DNA of 64,000 bases from Streptomyces albireticuli (GCF_021228125.1 NZ_JAJQQS010000005.1:248001-312000); one strand, 5' to 3'. Positions 44,193 to 53,591 are shown, numbered from the stretch's first letter. The notes: a model not told the origin generated them from the sequence alone. Numbers and translations are program-made.

Positions 44193-45350
44193 ATGACGGT
44201 TCTGGAGCAGCCCGGCTCGTACCGGCCCACCCCGCCCCCTGCCTGGCGGCCCCGCACGGACCCCGCGCCGCTGCTGCCCGACGCGGAGCCGTACCGCCTG
44301 CTGGGCACCGACGCGGCCGCCGGGCTCGACACCGGGCTCCTGAGGCGGATGTACGGGCAGCTCGTCCGCGGGCGCCGGTACAACACCCAGGCCACGGCAC
44401 TCACCCGGCAGGGCCGCCTCGCCGTCTACCCCTCCTCCACCGGCCAGGAGGCGTGCGAGGTCGCCGCCGCCCTCGCGCTGGAGGACCGCGACTGGCTCTT
44501 CCCCAGCTACCGCGACACCCTCGCGGCCGTCGCCCGCGGCCTGGACCCCGTACAGGCCCTGACCCTGCTGCGCGGCGACTGGCACACCGGATACGACCCC
44601 CACGAGCACCGCGTCGCACCCCTCTGCACCCCTCTCGCCACCCAACTCCCGCACGCCGTGGGCCTCGCGCACGCCGCACGGCTCAAGGGTGACGATGTGG
44701 TGGCGCTCGCCATGGTCGGCGACGGCGGCACCAGTGAGGGCGACTTCCACGAGGCCCTCAACTTCGCCGCGGTCTGGCAGGCCCCGGTCGTCTTCCTCGT
44801 GCAGAACAACGGCTTCGCCATCTCCGTACCGCTCGCCAAACAGACCGCCGCCCCTTCCCTCGCCCACAAGGCCGTCGGCTACGGCATGCCGGGCCGGCTG
44901 GTCGACGGCAATGACGTGGCCGCCGTCCACCAGGTGCTCACCGAGGCCGTGCGGCGGGCCCGCGCCGGCGCCGGCCCCACCCTCGTCGAGGCCGTCACCT
45001 ACCGCATCGACGCGCATACGAACGCCGACGACGCCACCCGCTACCGCACCGACGCCGAGGTCGAGACGTGGCGCGCGCACGACCCGGTCGACCTCCTGGA
45101 GCGGGAGCTGACCGGGCGGAAGCTGCTGGACGAGGACGGCGTACAGCGGGAGCGGGACGCCGCCGAGGCGATGGCCGCAGACCTCCGCGAGCGGATGAAC
45201 CAGGACCCCGCGCTCGACCCCATGGACCTCTTCACCCATGTCTACGCCGAGCGGACCGACCAACTGCGCGAGCAGGCCGCCATGTTGCGCGCCGAGCTCG
45301 ACGCCGCCGGGGACACCACCCCGGGCCCTCAGGAAGGGGCGCAGCGATGA
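44193..45350 (+). CDS. bkdA: Branched-chain 2-oxoacid dehydrogenase E1 alpha subunit (first operon)
   Basis: 385 residues. Thiamine-diphosphate E1 alpha fold: YPSSTGQEACEVAAALAL, FPSYRDTLAAVARG, the TPP motif GDGGTSEGDFHEALNFAAVW (GDG...N type), NNGFAISVP, and VDGNDVAAVHQV. With E1 beta it decarboxylates 2-oxoacids from leucine, isoleucine and valine, giving branched acyl-CoA starters for fatty acids and polyketides. ATG at 44193 follows AAAGGAGG. The TGA overlaps the bkdB ATG as ATGA. Promoter region carries a PaaR-like dyad and DnaA-box-like 9-mers. Confidence 0.94.
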   Translation: MTVLEQPGSYRPTPPPAWRPRTDPAPLLPDAEPYRLLGTDAAAGLDTGLLRRMYGQLVRGRRYNTQATALTRQGRLAVYPSSTGQEACEVAAALALEDRDWLFPSYRDTLAAVARGLDPVQALTLLRGDWHTGYDPHEHRVAPLCTPLATQLPHAVGLAHAARLKGDDVVALAMVGDGGTSEGDFHEALNFAAVWQAPVVFLVQNNGFAISVPLAKQTAAPSLAHKAVGYGMPGRLVDGNDVAAVHQVLTEAVRRARAGAGPTLVEAVTYRIDAHTNADDATRYRTDAEVETWRAHDPVDLLERELTGRKLLDEDGVQRERDAAEAMAADLRERMNQDPALDPMDLFTHVYAERTDQLREQAAMLRAELDAAGDTTPGPQEGAQR

Positions 45351-46465
45351 CCACCGCGGCTGTCACCACCGGCCGGAAGCCCGCCACGATGGCCCAGGCC
45401 CTGGGCCGGGCGCTGCGCGACGCCATGGCGGACGATCCGTCCGTCCACGTCCTCGGTGAGGACGTCGGCGCCCTGGGCGGCGTCTTCCGCGTCACGGACG
45501 GTCTGGCCAAGGAGTTCGGCGAGGACCGCTGCACGGACACACCGCTGGCCGAGGCGGGCATCCTCGGCGCGGCCGTCGGCATGGCCATGTACGGGCTGCG
45601 GCCCGTGGTCGAGATGCAGTTCGACGCCTTCGCCTACCCCGCTTTCGAGCAGCTCGTCAGCCATGTCGCCCGGATGCGGAACCGCACGCGGGGCGCGATG
45701 CCCATGCCGATCACCGTGCGGGTGCCCTACGGCGGTGGCATCGGCGGCGTCGAGCACCACAGCGACTCCTCCGAGATCTACTACATGGCCACCCCCGGCC
45801 TCCATGTGGTGGCCCCCGCGACCGTCGCGGACGCCTACGGGCTGCTGCGGGCCGCGATCGCCTCCGACGACCCCGTGGTCTTCCTGGAGCCCAAGCGGCT
45901 CTACTGGTCCAAGGCCGACTGGGACCCGGCCCGGCCCGAGGAGGTGCCGGGCATCGGCCGGGCGGCCGTCCGCCGCCGGGGCACGTCCGCCACGCTGATC
46001 ACCTACGGTCCGTCCGTGCCCGTCTGCATGGAGGCCGCGGAGGCCGCCCGGTCCGAGGGCTGGGATCTGGAAGTGATCGACCTGCGCTCGCTGGTGCCCT
46101 TTGACGAGGAGACGGTCTGCGCGTCCGTAAGACGGACCGGCCGGGCCGTCGTCGTCCATGAGGCCACCGGGTTCGGCGGTCCGGGCGGGGAGATAGCGGC
46201 CCGGGTCACGGAGCGCTGCTTCCACCACCTGGAGGCCCCGGTGCTGCGCGTCACCGGTTTCGACATCCCCTACCCGCCGCCGATGCTGGAGCAGCACCAC
46301 CTGCCCGGTGTCGACCGGGTGCTGGACGCCGTCGCCCGCTTGCAGTGGGAATCGGAGTGGACGGCCCCGTCGGGCGGCTCCGGCGGTCCGGCGGGCGTGA
46401 ATGACGTCAAGGACGTCAAGGACGCCGTCAAGGGCTTCGACGAATTCGAGGGTGGGGTGCGCTGA
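45347..46465 (+). CDS. bkdB: Branched-chain 2-oxoacid dehydrogenase E1 beta subunit (first operon)
   Basis: 372 residues. Transketolase pyrimidine-binding and C-terminal domains: VHVLGEDVGALGGVFRVTDG, VRVPYGGGIGGVEHHSDSSE, VVFLEPKRLYW and EVIDLRSLVPFDEETV. It ends with an unusual low-complexity tail of about 45 residues (PSGGSGGPAGVNDVKDVKDAVKGFDEFEGG) not present in the second copy at 62904. ATG at 45347 overlaps bkdA; its stop overlaps the E2 ATG in TGATG, so all three subunits are coupled. Confidence 0.94.
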   Translation: MTTAAVTTGRKPATMAQALGRALRDAMADDPSVHVLGEDVGALGGVFRVTDGLAKEFGEDRCTDTPLAEAGILGAAVGMAMYGLRPVVEMQFDAFAYPAFEQLVSHVARMRNRTRGAMPMPITVRVPYGGGIGGVEHHSDSSEIYYMATPGLHVVAPATVADAYGLLRAAIASDDPVVFLEPKRLYWSKADWDPARPEEVPGIGRAAVRRRGTSATLITYGPSVPVCMEAAEAARSEGWDLEVIDLRSLVPFDEETVCASVRRTGRAVVVHEATGFGGPGGEIAARVTERCFHHLEAPVLRVTGFDIPYPPPMLEQHHLPGVDRVLDAVARLQWESEWTAPSGGSGGPAGVNDVKDVKDAVKGFDEFEGGVR

Positions 46466-47961
46466 TGGCGGTGGTGCGGGAATTCACGCTGCCGGACCTC
46501 GGCGAAGGGCTCACCGAGGCGGAGATCGTCCGCTGGCTCGTGCAGGTCGGTGACGTCGTCGCCGTCGACCAGCCGGTGGTCGAGGTCGAGACGGCCAAGG
46601 CCATGGTCGAGGTCCCCTGCCCCTACGGGGGCGTGGTGACGGCCCGCTTCGGCGAGGAGGGCACGGAGCTGCCGGTGGGCGCGCCGCTGCTGACGGTGGC
46701 GGTCGGCGAACCGGCCGCCGGGTCCGGCCCGGTAGGTGCCGGTGAAGACTCCGGGGCCCCCGCTTCCCCCGAGGGCGAGGGTTCCGGGAACGTCCTGGTC
46801 GGTTACGGCACACAGCCCCCGGCCGCGCGGCGCCGACGGGTCCGGGCGGTGCCCGGGGGGAATGCCCGGCGGGGTGGGGCGGACGCGTCCGGCCAGGGTG
46901 AGGTGCGTGGGGTTGCGGGTGCTGGTGACACTGCTCGCGCCGGCGACTCCGGTTCCAGCGGTTCCAGCGGTTCCGTAGGGCCTGTCAGGTCTGTTGGAAC
47001 TGTCGAGCCTGTCGGGTCCGTCAGGGCCGGGGCGGCCGTCGGGTCCCCCGAGGCAGCCGGTACGGGTACCCGGGCGGTGATATCGCCTCTCGTCCGGCGG
47101 CTCGCCAGGGAGCGTGGGCTCGACCTCACGCAGGTGCGCGGCAGCGGACCGGACGGCCTGATCACCCGGGCGGACGTCGAGCGCGCCACGGCCTTGCCTC
47201 TCCCGCTCCCCGGGCGGGCGGCGGCCACCGCCGAGGTGGCGGCTCGGCCGGCCTCCGCGCCGCCGGAGAGCGGCGCCCAGCGGGTTCCCCTGCGCGGGGT
47301 GCGCGGCGCCGTCGCCGAGAAGCTCAGCAGGAGCCGCCGGGAGATCCCGGACGCGACCTGCTGGGTGGACGCGGACGCCACGGAGCTGCTGGCCGCCCGC
47401 CGGGCGATGAACGCCGCCGGAGGGCCCAAGGTCTCGCTGCTCGCCGTGCTGGCCCGGATCACCACGGCGGCACTCGCCCGCCACCCGGAGCTCAACGCCA
47501 CGGTGGACATGGAGGCCCGGGAGATCGTGCGACTGCCCGAGGTGCACCTCGGGTTCGCCGCGCAGACCGACCGGGGCCTGGTCGTCCCCGTCGTCCGGGA
47601 CGCCCACACGCTCAACGCCGTCCAGCTCTCCGAGGAGATCGCCCGCCTTACCGAGGCCGCGCGGACGGGGAGCCTCAGCCCGGGCGAGCTGACCGGCGGC
47701 ACGTTCACCCTGAACAACTACGGGGTGTTCGGCGTCGACGGCTCCACGCCGATCATCAACCACCCCGAGGCGGCGATGCTCGGGGTCGGGCGGATAGCCC
47801 CGAAGCCGTGGGTTTGGGAAGGGGAGTTGGCGGTACGGCAGGTCGTGCAGCTGTCCTTCACCTTCGACCACCGCGTCTGCGACGGCGGTACGGCGGGAGG
47901 CTTCCTGCGGTACGTGGCCGATTGCGTCGAGCGGCCCGCGGTGCTGCTGCGGTCCATGTGA
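46465..47961 (+). CDS. bkdC: Branched-chain 2-oxoacid dehydrogenase E2 (dihydrolipoyl acyltransferase, first operon)
   Basis: 498 residues. Lipoyl domain at about 4-76 with the lipoylated Lys in VEVETAKAMVEVPCPYGG. A long linker (80-195) follows, rich in Gly/Ser/Val/Pro repeats (SGSSGSSGSVG and VEPVGSVRAG), then an E3-binding peripheral domain (SPLVRRLARERGLDLTQVRG then DGLITRADVE), and the acyltransferase core with FTFDHRVCDGGTAGGFLR (catalytic His and Asp). It transfers the acyl group to CoA. ATG at 46465 overlaps the bkdB stop. Last gene of the operon; no strong terminator was seen after it. Confidence 0.94.
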   Translation: MAVVREFTLPDLGEGLTEAEIVRWLVQVGDVVAVDQPVVEVETAKAMVEVPCPYGGVVTARFGEEGTELPVGAPLLTVAVGEPAAGSGPVGAGEDSGAPASPEGEGSGNVLVGYGTQPPAARRRRVRAVPGGNARRGGADASGQGEVRGVAGAGDTARAGDSGSSGSSGSVGPVRSVGTVEPVGSVRAGAAVGSPEAAGTGTRAVISPLVRRLARERGLDLTQVRGSGPDGLITRADVERATALPLPLPGRAAATAEVAARPASAPPESGAQRVPLRGVRGAVAEKLSRSRREIPDATCWVDADATELLAARRAMNAAGGPKVSLLAVLARITTAALARHPELNATVDMEAREIVRLPEVHLGFAAQTDRGLVVPVVRDAHTLNAVQLSEEIARLTEAARTGSLSPGELTGGTFTLNNYGVFGVDGSTPIINHPEAAMLGVGRIAPKPWVWEGELAVRQVVQLSFTFDHRVCDGGTAGGFLRYVADCVERPAVLLRSM

Positions 47962-48344
47962 CGGTGACGGTGGCGGTGACGGTGGCGGTGGCGGGGGCGT
48001 AGGCGGGGACGCGGGCGGGGAGGTTCCCCTGCTCGCCGCCCCCTCCCGGGTGCAGGCGAGCGCCGTACGGGCGGGGGAGCCGTTCCGCCCGGGCAGGGGC
48101 CTGCCGGCCTCCGGGGTTATCCGGGGGCGACGAGTGGGTGTGGCCCGGGGTGGGGCCCTTCGCGCTGCGGGGCGCGTTGCGGTGCGGTGGTCCGCGCTCG
48201 GGCGCGCGGGCGGACGGGAAGAGCCCGGCAGGAGAGGTCCTTCGAGACGCTCCTGGTGGGCGTGGTGTCCGCGGCCGGCGCGGCAGCGGACCGAGTCTTC
48301 CCGGCGGCCGGTGCGCGGCACAGGGGCGCGGCCATACTCGTCGG
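47962..48344. other. 383-base gene-free gap after bkdC with simple repeats
   Basis: At 47962-48020 a run of GTGACG/GTGGCG hexamers occurs (codon-repeat-like on either strand). The remainder is GC-rich, with no start/stop pattern or conserved-looking reading frame on either strand. A candidate promoter for the mobA gene could lie in its last 100 bases but no clear boxes are present. Confidence 0.5.
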
Positions 48345-49235
48345 GTGACTGACTTCGACGCCGTAGTGCTCGCAGGGGGCGCCGCCCGCAGGCTGGGCGG
48401 TGCCGACAAGCCCGGTCTGCGCGTGGGCGGCCGCACGCTGCTCGACAGGGTCCTCGGCGCGTGCGCGGACGCCGCCGACACCGTCGTGGTGGGCCCGCGC
48501 CGCCCCACCGCCCGGCCCGTGCGCTGGGCCCGTGAGCAGCCGCCGGGCGGCGGCCCGCTCGCCGCGCTCGCGGCCGGTCTCAAGGGGACGGAGGCCGCCC
48601 TGACGCTCGTACTCTCCGCCGACCTGCCGTTCCTGCGGGCCGACACCGTACGGGCGCTCCTCGCCGCCCTCACGGACGCCGGGGCCGGTACGGACGGGGT
48701 GCTGCTCGCCGACCCCGACGGGCGGGACCAGCCGCTGGTCGCCGCCTACCGAGGCGAGGCCCTCCGCCGGGAACTCGCCCTGCTCGCCGCCGAGCACGGC
48801 TCCCTCACCGGGCTGCCGCTCCGCCTGCTCACGGCCGAGCTGTCGCTCGGCAGGCTCCCGCACCCCACGGCGTCGTTCGACTGCGACACCTGGGAGGACG
48901 TCGCCACGGCCCGCGCGCGCATCAGGGACGATGGGGGCGTGCTGGAAGAATGGATCACCGCCGCCAAGGCCGAGCTCGGCATCGAACTCGACGTCGACAC
49001 CGCCGTCCTCCTCGATCTCGCGCGGGACGCCGCGCACGGGGTGGCCCGTCCCGCGGCGCCCCTGACGACGTTCCTCGTCGGCTACGCGGCCGCGCTGCGG
49101 GGCGGCGGAGAGGCGGCCGTCACGGAGGCGACCCGGGAGGCGGTCGCGCTCGCCCTGCGCTGGGCCGACGAGGCCGCGGCCACGGACGGCGGCAAGGCCG
49201 CCGGGGCCCCGCACGCGCCCGAAGAGTCGGAATGA
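48345..49235 (+). CDS. MobA-like nucleotidyltransferase fused to DUF6457
   Basis: 296 residues. N-terminal molybdenum cofactor guanylyltransferase-type domain (about 1-195) with the signature VVLAGGAARRLGGADKPGL, the LVLSADLPFL metal site and a YRGEALRREL stretch. The last 85 residues form a DUF6457-type helical domain (LEEWITAAKAELGIELDVD, then LLDLARDAAHGVARPAAP). Fusion of the two is a streptomycete arrangement. GTG at 48345 follows GGG weakly. Stop overlaps the moeA ATG as ATGA, linking it to molybdenum cofactor synthesis. Confidence 0.9.
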   Translation: MTDFDAVVLAGGAARRLGGADKPGLRVGGRTLLDRVLGACADAADTVVVGPRRPTARPVRWAREQPPGGGPLAALAAGLKGTEAALTLVLSADLPFLRADTVRALLAALTDAGAGTDGVLLADPDGRDQPLVAAYRGEALRRELALLAAEHGSLTGLPLRLLTAELSLGRLPHPTASFDCDTWEDVATARARIRDDGGVLEEWITAAKAELGIELDVDTAVLLDLARDAAHGVARPAAPLTTFLVGYAAALRGGGEAAVTEATREAVALALRWADEAAATDGGKAAGAPHAPEESE

Positions 49236-51193
49236 CCTCCCGGGAGGACGCCTCCGCGCTCGACCGCGCGGCGGACGAGGCACTTGCGCTGCTCGCGGAC
49301 GACCGCCGCGCGCGTGGCCGCCCGCGCGGCGGGGCGCCGACGGCCGCCGGTGCCGGCCGCCCGGCCGGGACCCCGGCCGACCCGCTGCTCATGGCCGACC
49401 CGTTCGCCCCCTGGGCGGAGGATCACCTCGCCGGTACCGCGGAGGAGCACCTCGCCGGTACCGGTGGGACGGCACGCGGCGACGCTGCCCCCGGGCCGTG
49501 CGCCGGCCTTCCCCCGCAGCGGGCGGAGGACGAGCGCGGACATGGCGCGGGCGCGGCGGAGGAGGAACCGTCGGCCGTCACCGACGTGCTGTCGCTGCTC
49601 GCGGAAGACCGCTCGGCGCGCCCGGCCGGGGGCGGCAGGTCCCGTCGTGAAACGCCGTTCGACCACGGCTGGTTCCCTTTCGACCCCGAGCCCGTCTCCG
49701 GGCCTGGGTCCGTCCCCGAGCCCGAGCCGGCTCCCGGCCTCGGATCCGCCTCCGGCCTCGAAGCCGCCCTCGGCTCCAAGCCCGCCCCAGGCCCCGAGCC
49801 GGTGCCTGCCTCCGAGTCCGTCCCCGGCTCCAAGCCCCCCACCAGCTTCGGGTCCATCCCCGCCCCCGCCCCGGTCACCGTTCCCACCGCGGCCCCCGCC
49901 GACTCGACCCCCGCCCCCACTCCCACTCCCCGCGAGTACGAGTTCCTCTTCGCGGCCGACGACGCGCGTGAGTCCGCCCCCATGACGTCCCTCCCCTGGC
50001 CCGACGCCCGTGCCGTCGCCGCCCGTGCCACCGTGCCCCTGCCGCCCGCCGACCAGGAGCTCGGCGAGGCGCTCGGGCAGGTGCTCGCCGTGCCGCTCGT
50101 CGCCCTCACCGACCTGCCGTCCTTCGACACCTCCGCCATGGACGGCTGGGCGGTCGCCGGACCCGGCCCGTGGCGGCTGCCCGCCGCCCAGGAAGGCCCG
50201 GGCGTCCTCGCCGGCGCCGACCACGGCGGAGCGCCGCCGCTGCGCGACGGACACGCCGTAAGGATCGCGACCGGCGCGCCCGTCCCGCCCGGCACCACCG
50301 CGGTCCTGCGCAGCGAGCACGGCGAGGTGACCGGCCCGGACGCCCCGCACCCCGAACTCCACGCCACCCGCCGCCTCTCCCAGGGCCAGGACATCCGCCC
50401 CCGCGGCCAGGAGTGCCGCCACGGCGACCAACTCCTGCCCCAGGGCACCGTCGTGACGCCCGCCGTGCTCGGCCTGGCCGCCGCCGCGGGCTACGACAGC
50501 CTCCACGTCACGCGCCGCCCCCGCGCCGAGGTGCTCGTCCTCGGTGACGAACTGCTGCGTGAGGGCCTCCCCCACGGAGGCCGGATCCGCGACGCCCTCG
50601 GCCCCATGCTGGGACCGTGGCTCACGGCCCTCGGCGCCGAGGTGACCGCGATCCGTCGGCTCGGCGACGACACGGACGCCCTGCGCTCCGCCCTCGCCGG
50701 CTCCACCGCCGACGTCGTCGTCACCACCGGCGGCACCGCCGCGGGCCCCGTCGACTACGTCCACGCCATCCTGCGCGGGCTCGACGCCGAGCTCCTGGTC
50801 GACGGTGTCGCGGTCCGGCCCGGTCACCCGATGCTGCTCGCCCGGCTCGCCCCCGGCCGGCACCTCGTCGGCCTGCCGGGCAACCCCCTGGCCGCCGTCG
50901 CCGGACTGCTGACGCTCGCCGAGCCCCTGCTCCGTACGCTCTCCGCGCGCCCTTCGCCCGCCCTCTACCGGGCCGCCCTTACGGACGCCGTCAAGGGCCA
51001 CCCCGACGACACCCGGCTCGTCCCCGTCGTCAGCCGGCACAGCGACAGCGCGGAGCCCCTCCGCTTCCACGGGCCCGCCATGCTGCGCGGCCTCGCCGCC
51101 GCCGACGCGCTCGCCGTCATCCCGCCGGGCGGCGCGGCCCGGGGCGCCCGGGCCGGCATCCTCGAACTGCCCTGGGCTGCGGCCGGGGCGTGA
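49232..51193 (+). CDS. moeA: Molybdopterin molybdenumtransferase (MoeA) with long disordered N-terminus
   Basis: 653 residues, about 250 more than a usual MoeA. The first 250 are low-complexity: Ala/Arg/Asp-rich, two repeats of HLAGT, then Pro/Glu/Gly/Ser repeats (PEPEPAPGLGSASGLEAALG). The catalytic region begins near residue 255 with PWPDARAVAARATVPLPPADQ. MoeA motifs are FDTSAMDGWAV, ATGAPVPPGTTAV, DIRPRGQE, LVLGDELLREG, TTGGTAAG and GLPGNPLAAVAGLL. It inserts molybdate into adenylylated molybdopterin. The ATG at 49232 is coupled to the mobA stop; a later start close to 49980 (ATG 49982 lies in MTSLPW) would give a standard MoeA, so the N-terminal extension is uncertain but coding-like in frame. 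Confidence 0.88.
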   Translation: MTSREDASALDRAADEALALLADDRRARGRPRGGAPTAAGAGRPAGTPADPLLMADPFAPWAEDHLAGTAEEHLAGTGGTARGDAAPGPCAGLPPQRAEDERGHGAGAAEEEPSAVTDVLSLLAEDRSARPAGGGRSRRETPFDHGWFPFDPEPVSGPGSVPEPEPAPGLGSASGLEAALGSKPAPGPEPVPASESVPGSKPPTSFGSIPAPAPVTVPTAAPADSTPAPTPTPREYEFLFAADDARESAPMTSLPWPDARAVAARATVPLPPADQELGEALGQVLAVPLVALTDLPSFDTSAMDGWAVAGPGPWRLPAAQEGPGVLAGADHGGAPPLRDGHAVRIATGAPVPPGTTAVLRSEHGEVTGPDAPHPELHATRRLSQGQDIRPRGQECRHGDQLLPQGTVVTPAVLGLAAAAGYDSLHVTRRPRAEVLVLGDELLREGLPHGGRIRDALGPMLGPWLTALGAEVTAIRRLGDDTDALRSALAGSTADVVVTTGGTAAGPVDYVHAILRGLDAELLVDGVAVRPGHPMLLARLAPGRHLVGLPGNPLAAVAGLLTLAEPLLRTLSARPSPALYRAALTDAVKGHPDDTRLVPVVSRHSDSAEPLRFHGPAMLRGLAAADALAVIPPGGAARGARAGILELPWAAAGA

Positions 51194-51210
51194 GCCGACC
51201 CGTAGGCAGG

Positions 51211-51273
51211 TAAGCCCGTACGTCCGTCACCTAAGCCCGTACGCCCGTCACGTAAGCCCGTACGTCCGTAAGG
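51211..51273. repeat. 21-base tandem repeat after moeA
   Basis: Three copies of a 21-base unit TAAGCCCGTACGTCCGTCACC (one or two changes per copy) at 51211-51231, 51232-51252 and 51253-51273. Each contains GTACG. It lies between convergent moeA and potassium channel genes. Confidence 0.75.
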
Positions 51274-51278
51274 AGAGA

Positions 51279-51298
51279 GGCGGCGGCCGGCCGCCGCC
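51279..51298. terminator. Palindrome between moeA and channel gene
   Basis: GGCGGCGGCC with its exact complement GGCCGCCGCC forms a 20-base self-complementary block just before the end of the convergent channel gene. Position suggests a termination role. Confidence 0.55.
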
Positions 51299-51308
51299 CC
51301 CTCCTCCG

Positions 51309-52409
51309 TCACTCCGCCGCCGGCGCCGCCGCCTGCTTGATCGTGATCACCCGGTCCGCGAGGTGCAGCGTCGCCGCCTCCGGGTCCGTGAAGTGCAGCA
51401 GCCTGTGACCCCGTACGACCGCGACGACGAGGTCCGCGCAGTCGCGCGGCGAGTTGCCCGCCTCCCGCTTGGTCACGGGCCGCTCCACGACGTCCAGGCC
51501 GTTGCCGTACGTCAGCAGGTCCTCCAGCACCGTGCCGACGTTCGGGCTCATCATCGACATGCCGAGCAGCCGGCCCGCCGAGCTCGAGCTCGTCACGACC
51601 GTGTTCGCGCCGCTCTGCCGCAGCAGCGGCACGTTCTCGTCCTCCCGCACGGCCACGACGATCGTGGCCGCCTTGTTGAGCTGTCGCGCGGTCAGCGTGA
51701 CCAGGGCGGCCGTGTCGTCCCGCTCCGTGCAGATCACGACCTGGGAGGCCCGCTGGAGCTCGGCGCGGAGCAGCGTCTCGGAGCGGGTGGCGTCGCCCAG
51801 GACGCCCACCAGGCCGTCGCTGGAGGCCGCGTCGACGACCTTCTTCTGCGGGTCCACCACGACGATCTTGTCCTTGGGCTTGCCCTGGCCGACCAGCGTC
51901 TCGATGGCGTGCCGGCCCTTGGTGCCGTAGCCGACGACGACGGTGTGCTCTCGCATGCGGGACCTCCAGCGGTGGATGCGCACCTGCTGGCGCGTCCGTT
52001 CGGTCAGCACTTCCAGGGTGGTGCCGACCAGAATGATCAGGAACAACACGCGCAATGGCGTGATCAAGAAGATATTCGTCAGCCGGGCCCCGTCGCTCAC
52101 GGGCGTGATGTCGCCGTATCCGGTGGTCGACAGGGTGACGGTCGCGTAGTACGCGGAATCGAGGAAGTCGACGGAGCCGTCGGAGTTGTCGTTGTACCCC
52201 TCGCGGTCGAGGTAGACGAGCAGGGTCGTCAGGGCGAGCACGCTCAGCGCCATGACGAGCCGCCGCAGCACCTGCCGCAGCGGTGCCGCCACGTTCTGGA
52301 CCGGCATGACGATGGCCCGCCCGGCCTCCGCGTCCTCCTCGGCCTCGCTCCTGGTGCGTCGCCACAGCGACCGGAGGAGAGAGATTCTGGTCATCTTGCC
52401 CGTAGCCAT
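51309..52409 (-). CDS. Two-TM potassium channel with RCK/TrkA-N domain
   Basis: 366 residues. An N-terminal cytoplasmic segment precedes two membrane helices flanking a pore loop. The selectivity filter is TTGYGD in TVTLSTTGYGDITPVSDGA. The second part is a RCK/TrkA-N domain starting HTVVVGYGTKGRHAIETLV (GxGxxG NAD-type loop) with VVVDPQKK, then a TrkA-C-like end. Such channels carry K+ and are gated by NAD(H) or cations. ATG at 52409 (MATGKMTRI) has GGAG upstream; an ATG at 52418 is possible. Divergent from the quinone oxidoreductase gene with a 51-base gap. Confidence 0.94.
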   Translation of the reverse strand: MATGKMTRISLLRSLWRRTRSEAEEDAEAGRAIVMPVQNVAAPLRQVLRRLVMALSVLALTTLLVYLDREGYNDNSDGSVDFLDSAYYATVTLSTTGYGDITPVSDGARLTNIFLITPLRVLFLIILVGTTLEVLTERTRQQVRIHRWRSRMREHTVVVGYGTKGRHAIETLVGQGKPKDKIVVVDPQKKVVDAASSDGLVGVLGDATRSETLLRAELQRASQVVICTERDDTAALVTLTARQLNKAATIVVAVREDENVPLLRQSGANTVVTSSSSAGRLLGMSMMSPNVGTVLEDLLTYGNGLDVVERPVTKREAGNSPRDCADLVVAVVRGHRLLHFTDPEAATLHLADRVITIKQAAAPAAE

Positions 52410-52460
52410 GCGCTCCATGTTCCGTGATGTGCGGAAGGACCCGGGAGTAGCCTCGCGGGC

Positions 52461-53438
52461 ATGCATGCGATCACCATCAACGAACCCGGCGGCCCGGAGT
52501 CCCTGGTCTGGTCCGAGGTGCCCGATCCCGTGCCCGGCGAGGGCGAGGTCCTGGTCGAGGTCGTCGCCGGCGCCGTCAACCGCGCGGACGTGATGCAGCG
52601 TCAGGGTTTCTACGACCCGCCGCCCGGCGCGTCCCCCTACCCCGGGCTGGAGTGCTCCGGACGGATCGCCGCGCTCGGGCCCGGGGTGGCCGGCTGGGCC
52701 GTCGGCGACGAGGTGTGCGCGCTGCTGGCGGGCGGCGGCTACGCGGAGAAGGTCTGCGTCCCGGCCGGCCAGCTGCTGCCCGTACCGGACGGCATGGACC
52801 TCGTCACGGCCGCCGCGCTGCCCGAAGTCACCGCCACCGTGTGGTCCAACGTCTTCATGGTCGCCCACCTGCGCCCCGGCGAGACCCTGCTCGTCCACGG
52901 CGGCGGCAGCGGCATCGGCACCATGGCCGTCCAGCTGGCCAAGGCGGTCGGCGCGCGCGTCGCGGTCACCGCGGGCAGCCAGGAGAAGCTGGAGCGCTGC
53001 CGCGAGCTCGGTGCCGACATCCTTATCGACTACCGGCGGCAGGACTTCGTCGAGGAGCTCGACAAGGTGACGGGCGGCGTCGGCGCCGACGTCATCCTCG
53101 ACATCCTGGGCGCGAAGTACCTCGCCCGGAACGTGGCCGCCCTCGCCGTCAACGGCCGGCTGGTCGTCATCGGCCTCCAGGGCGGCCGTAAGGCCGAACT
53201 GGACCTCGGCACGCTGCTCACCAAGCGGGCCGCCGTCCTGGCCACCTCGCTGCGGGCCCGGCCGCTCCAGGAGAAGGCGGCGATCGTCGCCGCCGTGCGC
53301 GAGCACGTCTGGCCGCTGATCGCCGGCGGGCGGGTACGGGCGGTGGTCGACCGCACGCTGCCGATGCGGGACGCGGCGCAGGCCCACCGGATCCTGGAGG
53401 AGAGCTCCCACGTCGGGAAGATCCTGCTGACGACCTGA
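52461..53438 (+). CDS. NAD(P)H:quinone oxidoreductase (zinc-independent MDR family)
   Basis: 325 residues. Medium-chain dehydrogenase/reductase fold: N-terminal GroES-like part with NRADVMQRQGFYDPPPGASP, PGLECSGRI and the NADPH-binding VHGGGSGIGTMAVQLAKAVGARV. No structural zinc Cys cluster, as in quinone oxidoreductases. It catalyses one-electron or two-electron reduction of quinones with NADPH; substrate is not predictable. ATG at 52461 is preceded by CGCGGGC, weak as a ribosome site. Confidence 0.93.
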   Translation: MHAITINEPGGPESLVWSEVPDPVPGEGEVLVEVVAGAVNRADVMQRQGFYDPPPGASPYPGLECSGRIAALGPGVAGWAVGDEVCALLAGGGYAEKVCVPAGQLLPVPDGMDLVTAAALPEVTATVWSNVFMVAHLRPGETLLVHGGGSGIGTMAVQLAKAVGARVAVTAGSQEKLERCRELGADILIDYRRQDFVEELDKVTGGVGADVILDILGAKYLARNVAALAVNGRLVVIGLQGGRKAELDLGTLLTKRAAVLATSLRARPLQEKAAIVAAVREHVWPLIAGGRVRAVVDRTLPMRDAAQAHRILEESSHVGKILLTT

Positions 53439-53591
53439 GGGCGCCGCCGGGCGCACGCGGCCGCCCCCCTCGGCCCCGGCCGTCGTCCCTCCCTCGGTCC
53501 CGCCGGTCTCTCCCTGTATCCCCCCCCCCGCGTTCACCCGGTCGGCCGCGCGCGCGTGCCGTGCCGCACCGGCCGGGTGAGGCTGGGGTGC

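Noticed and set aside
48138..48344. Upstream extension of the mobA gene
   Set aside because: The extension is low-complexity and lacks a start with a ribosome site; GTG 48345 begins the conserved domain.
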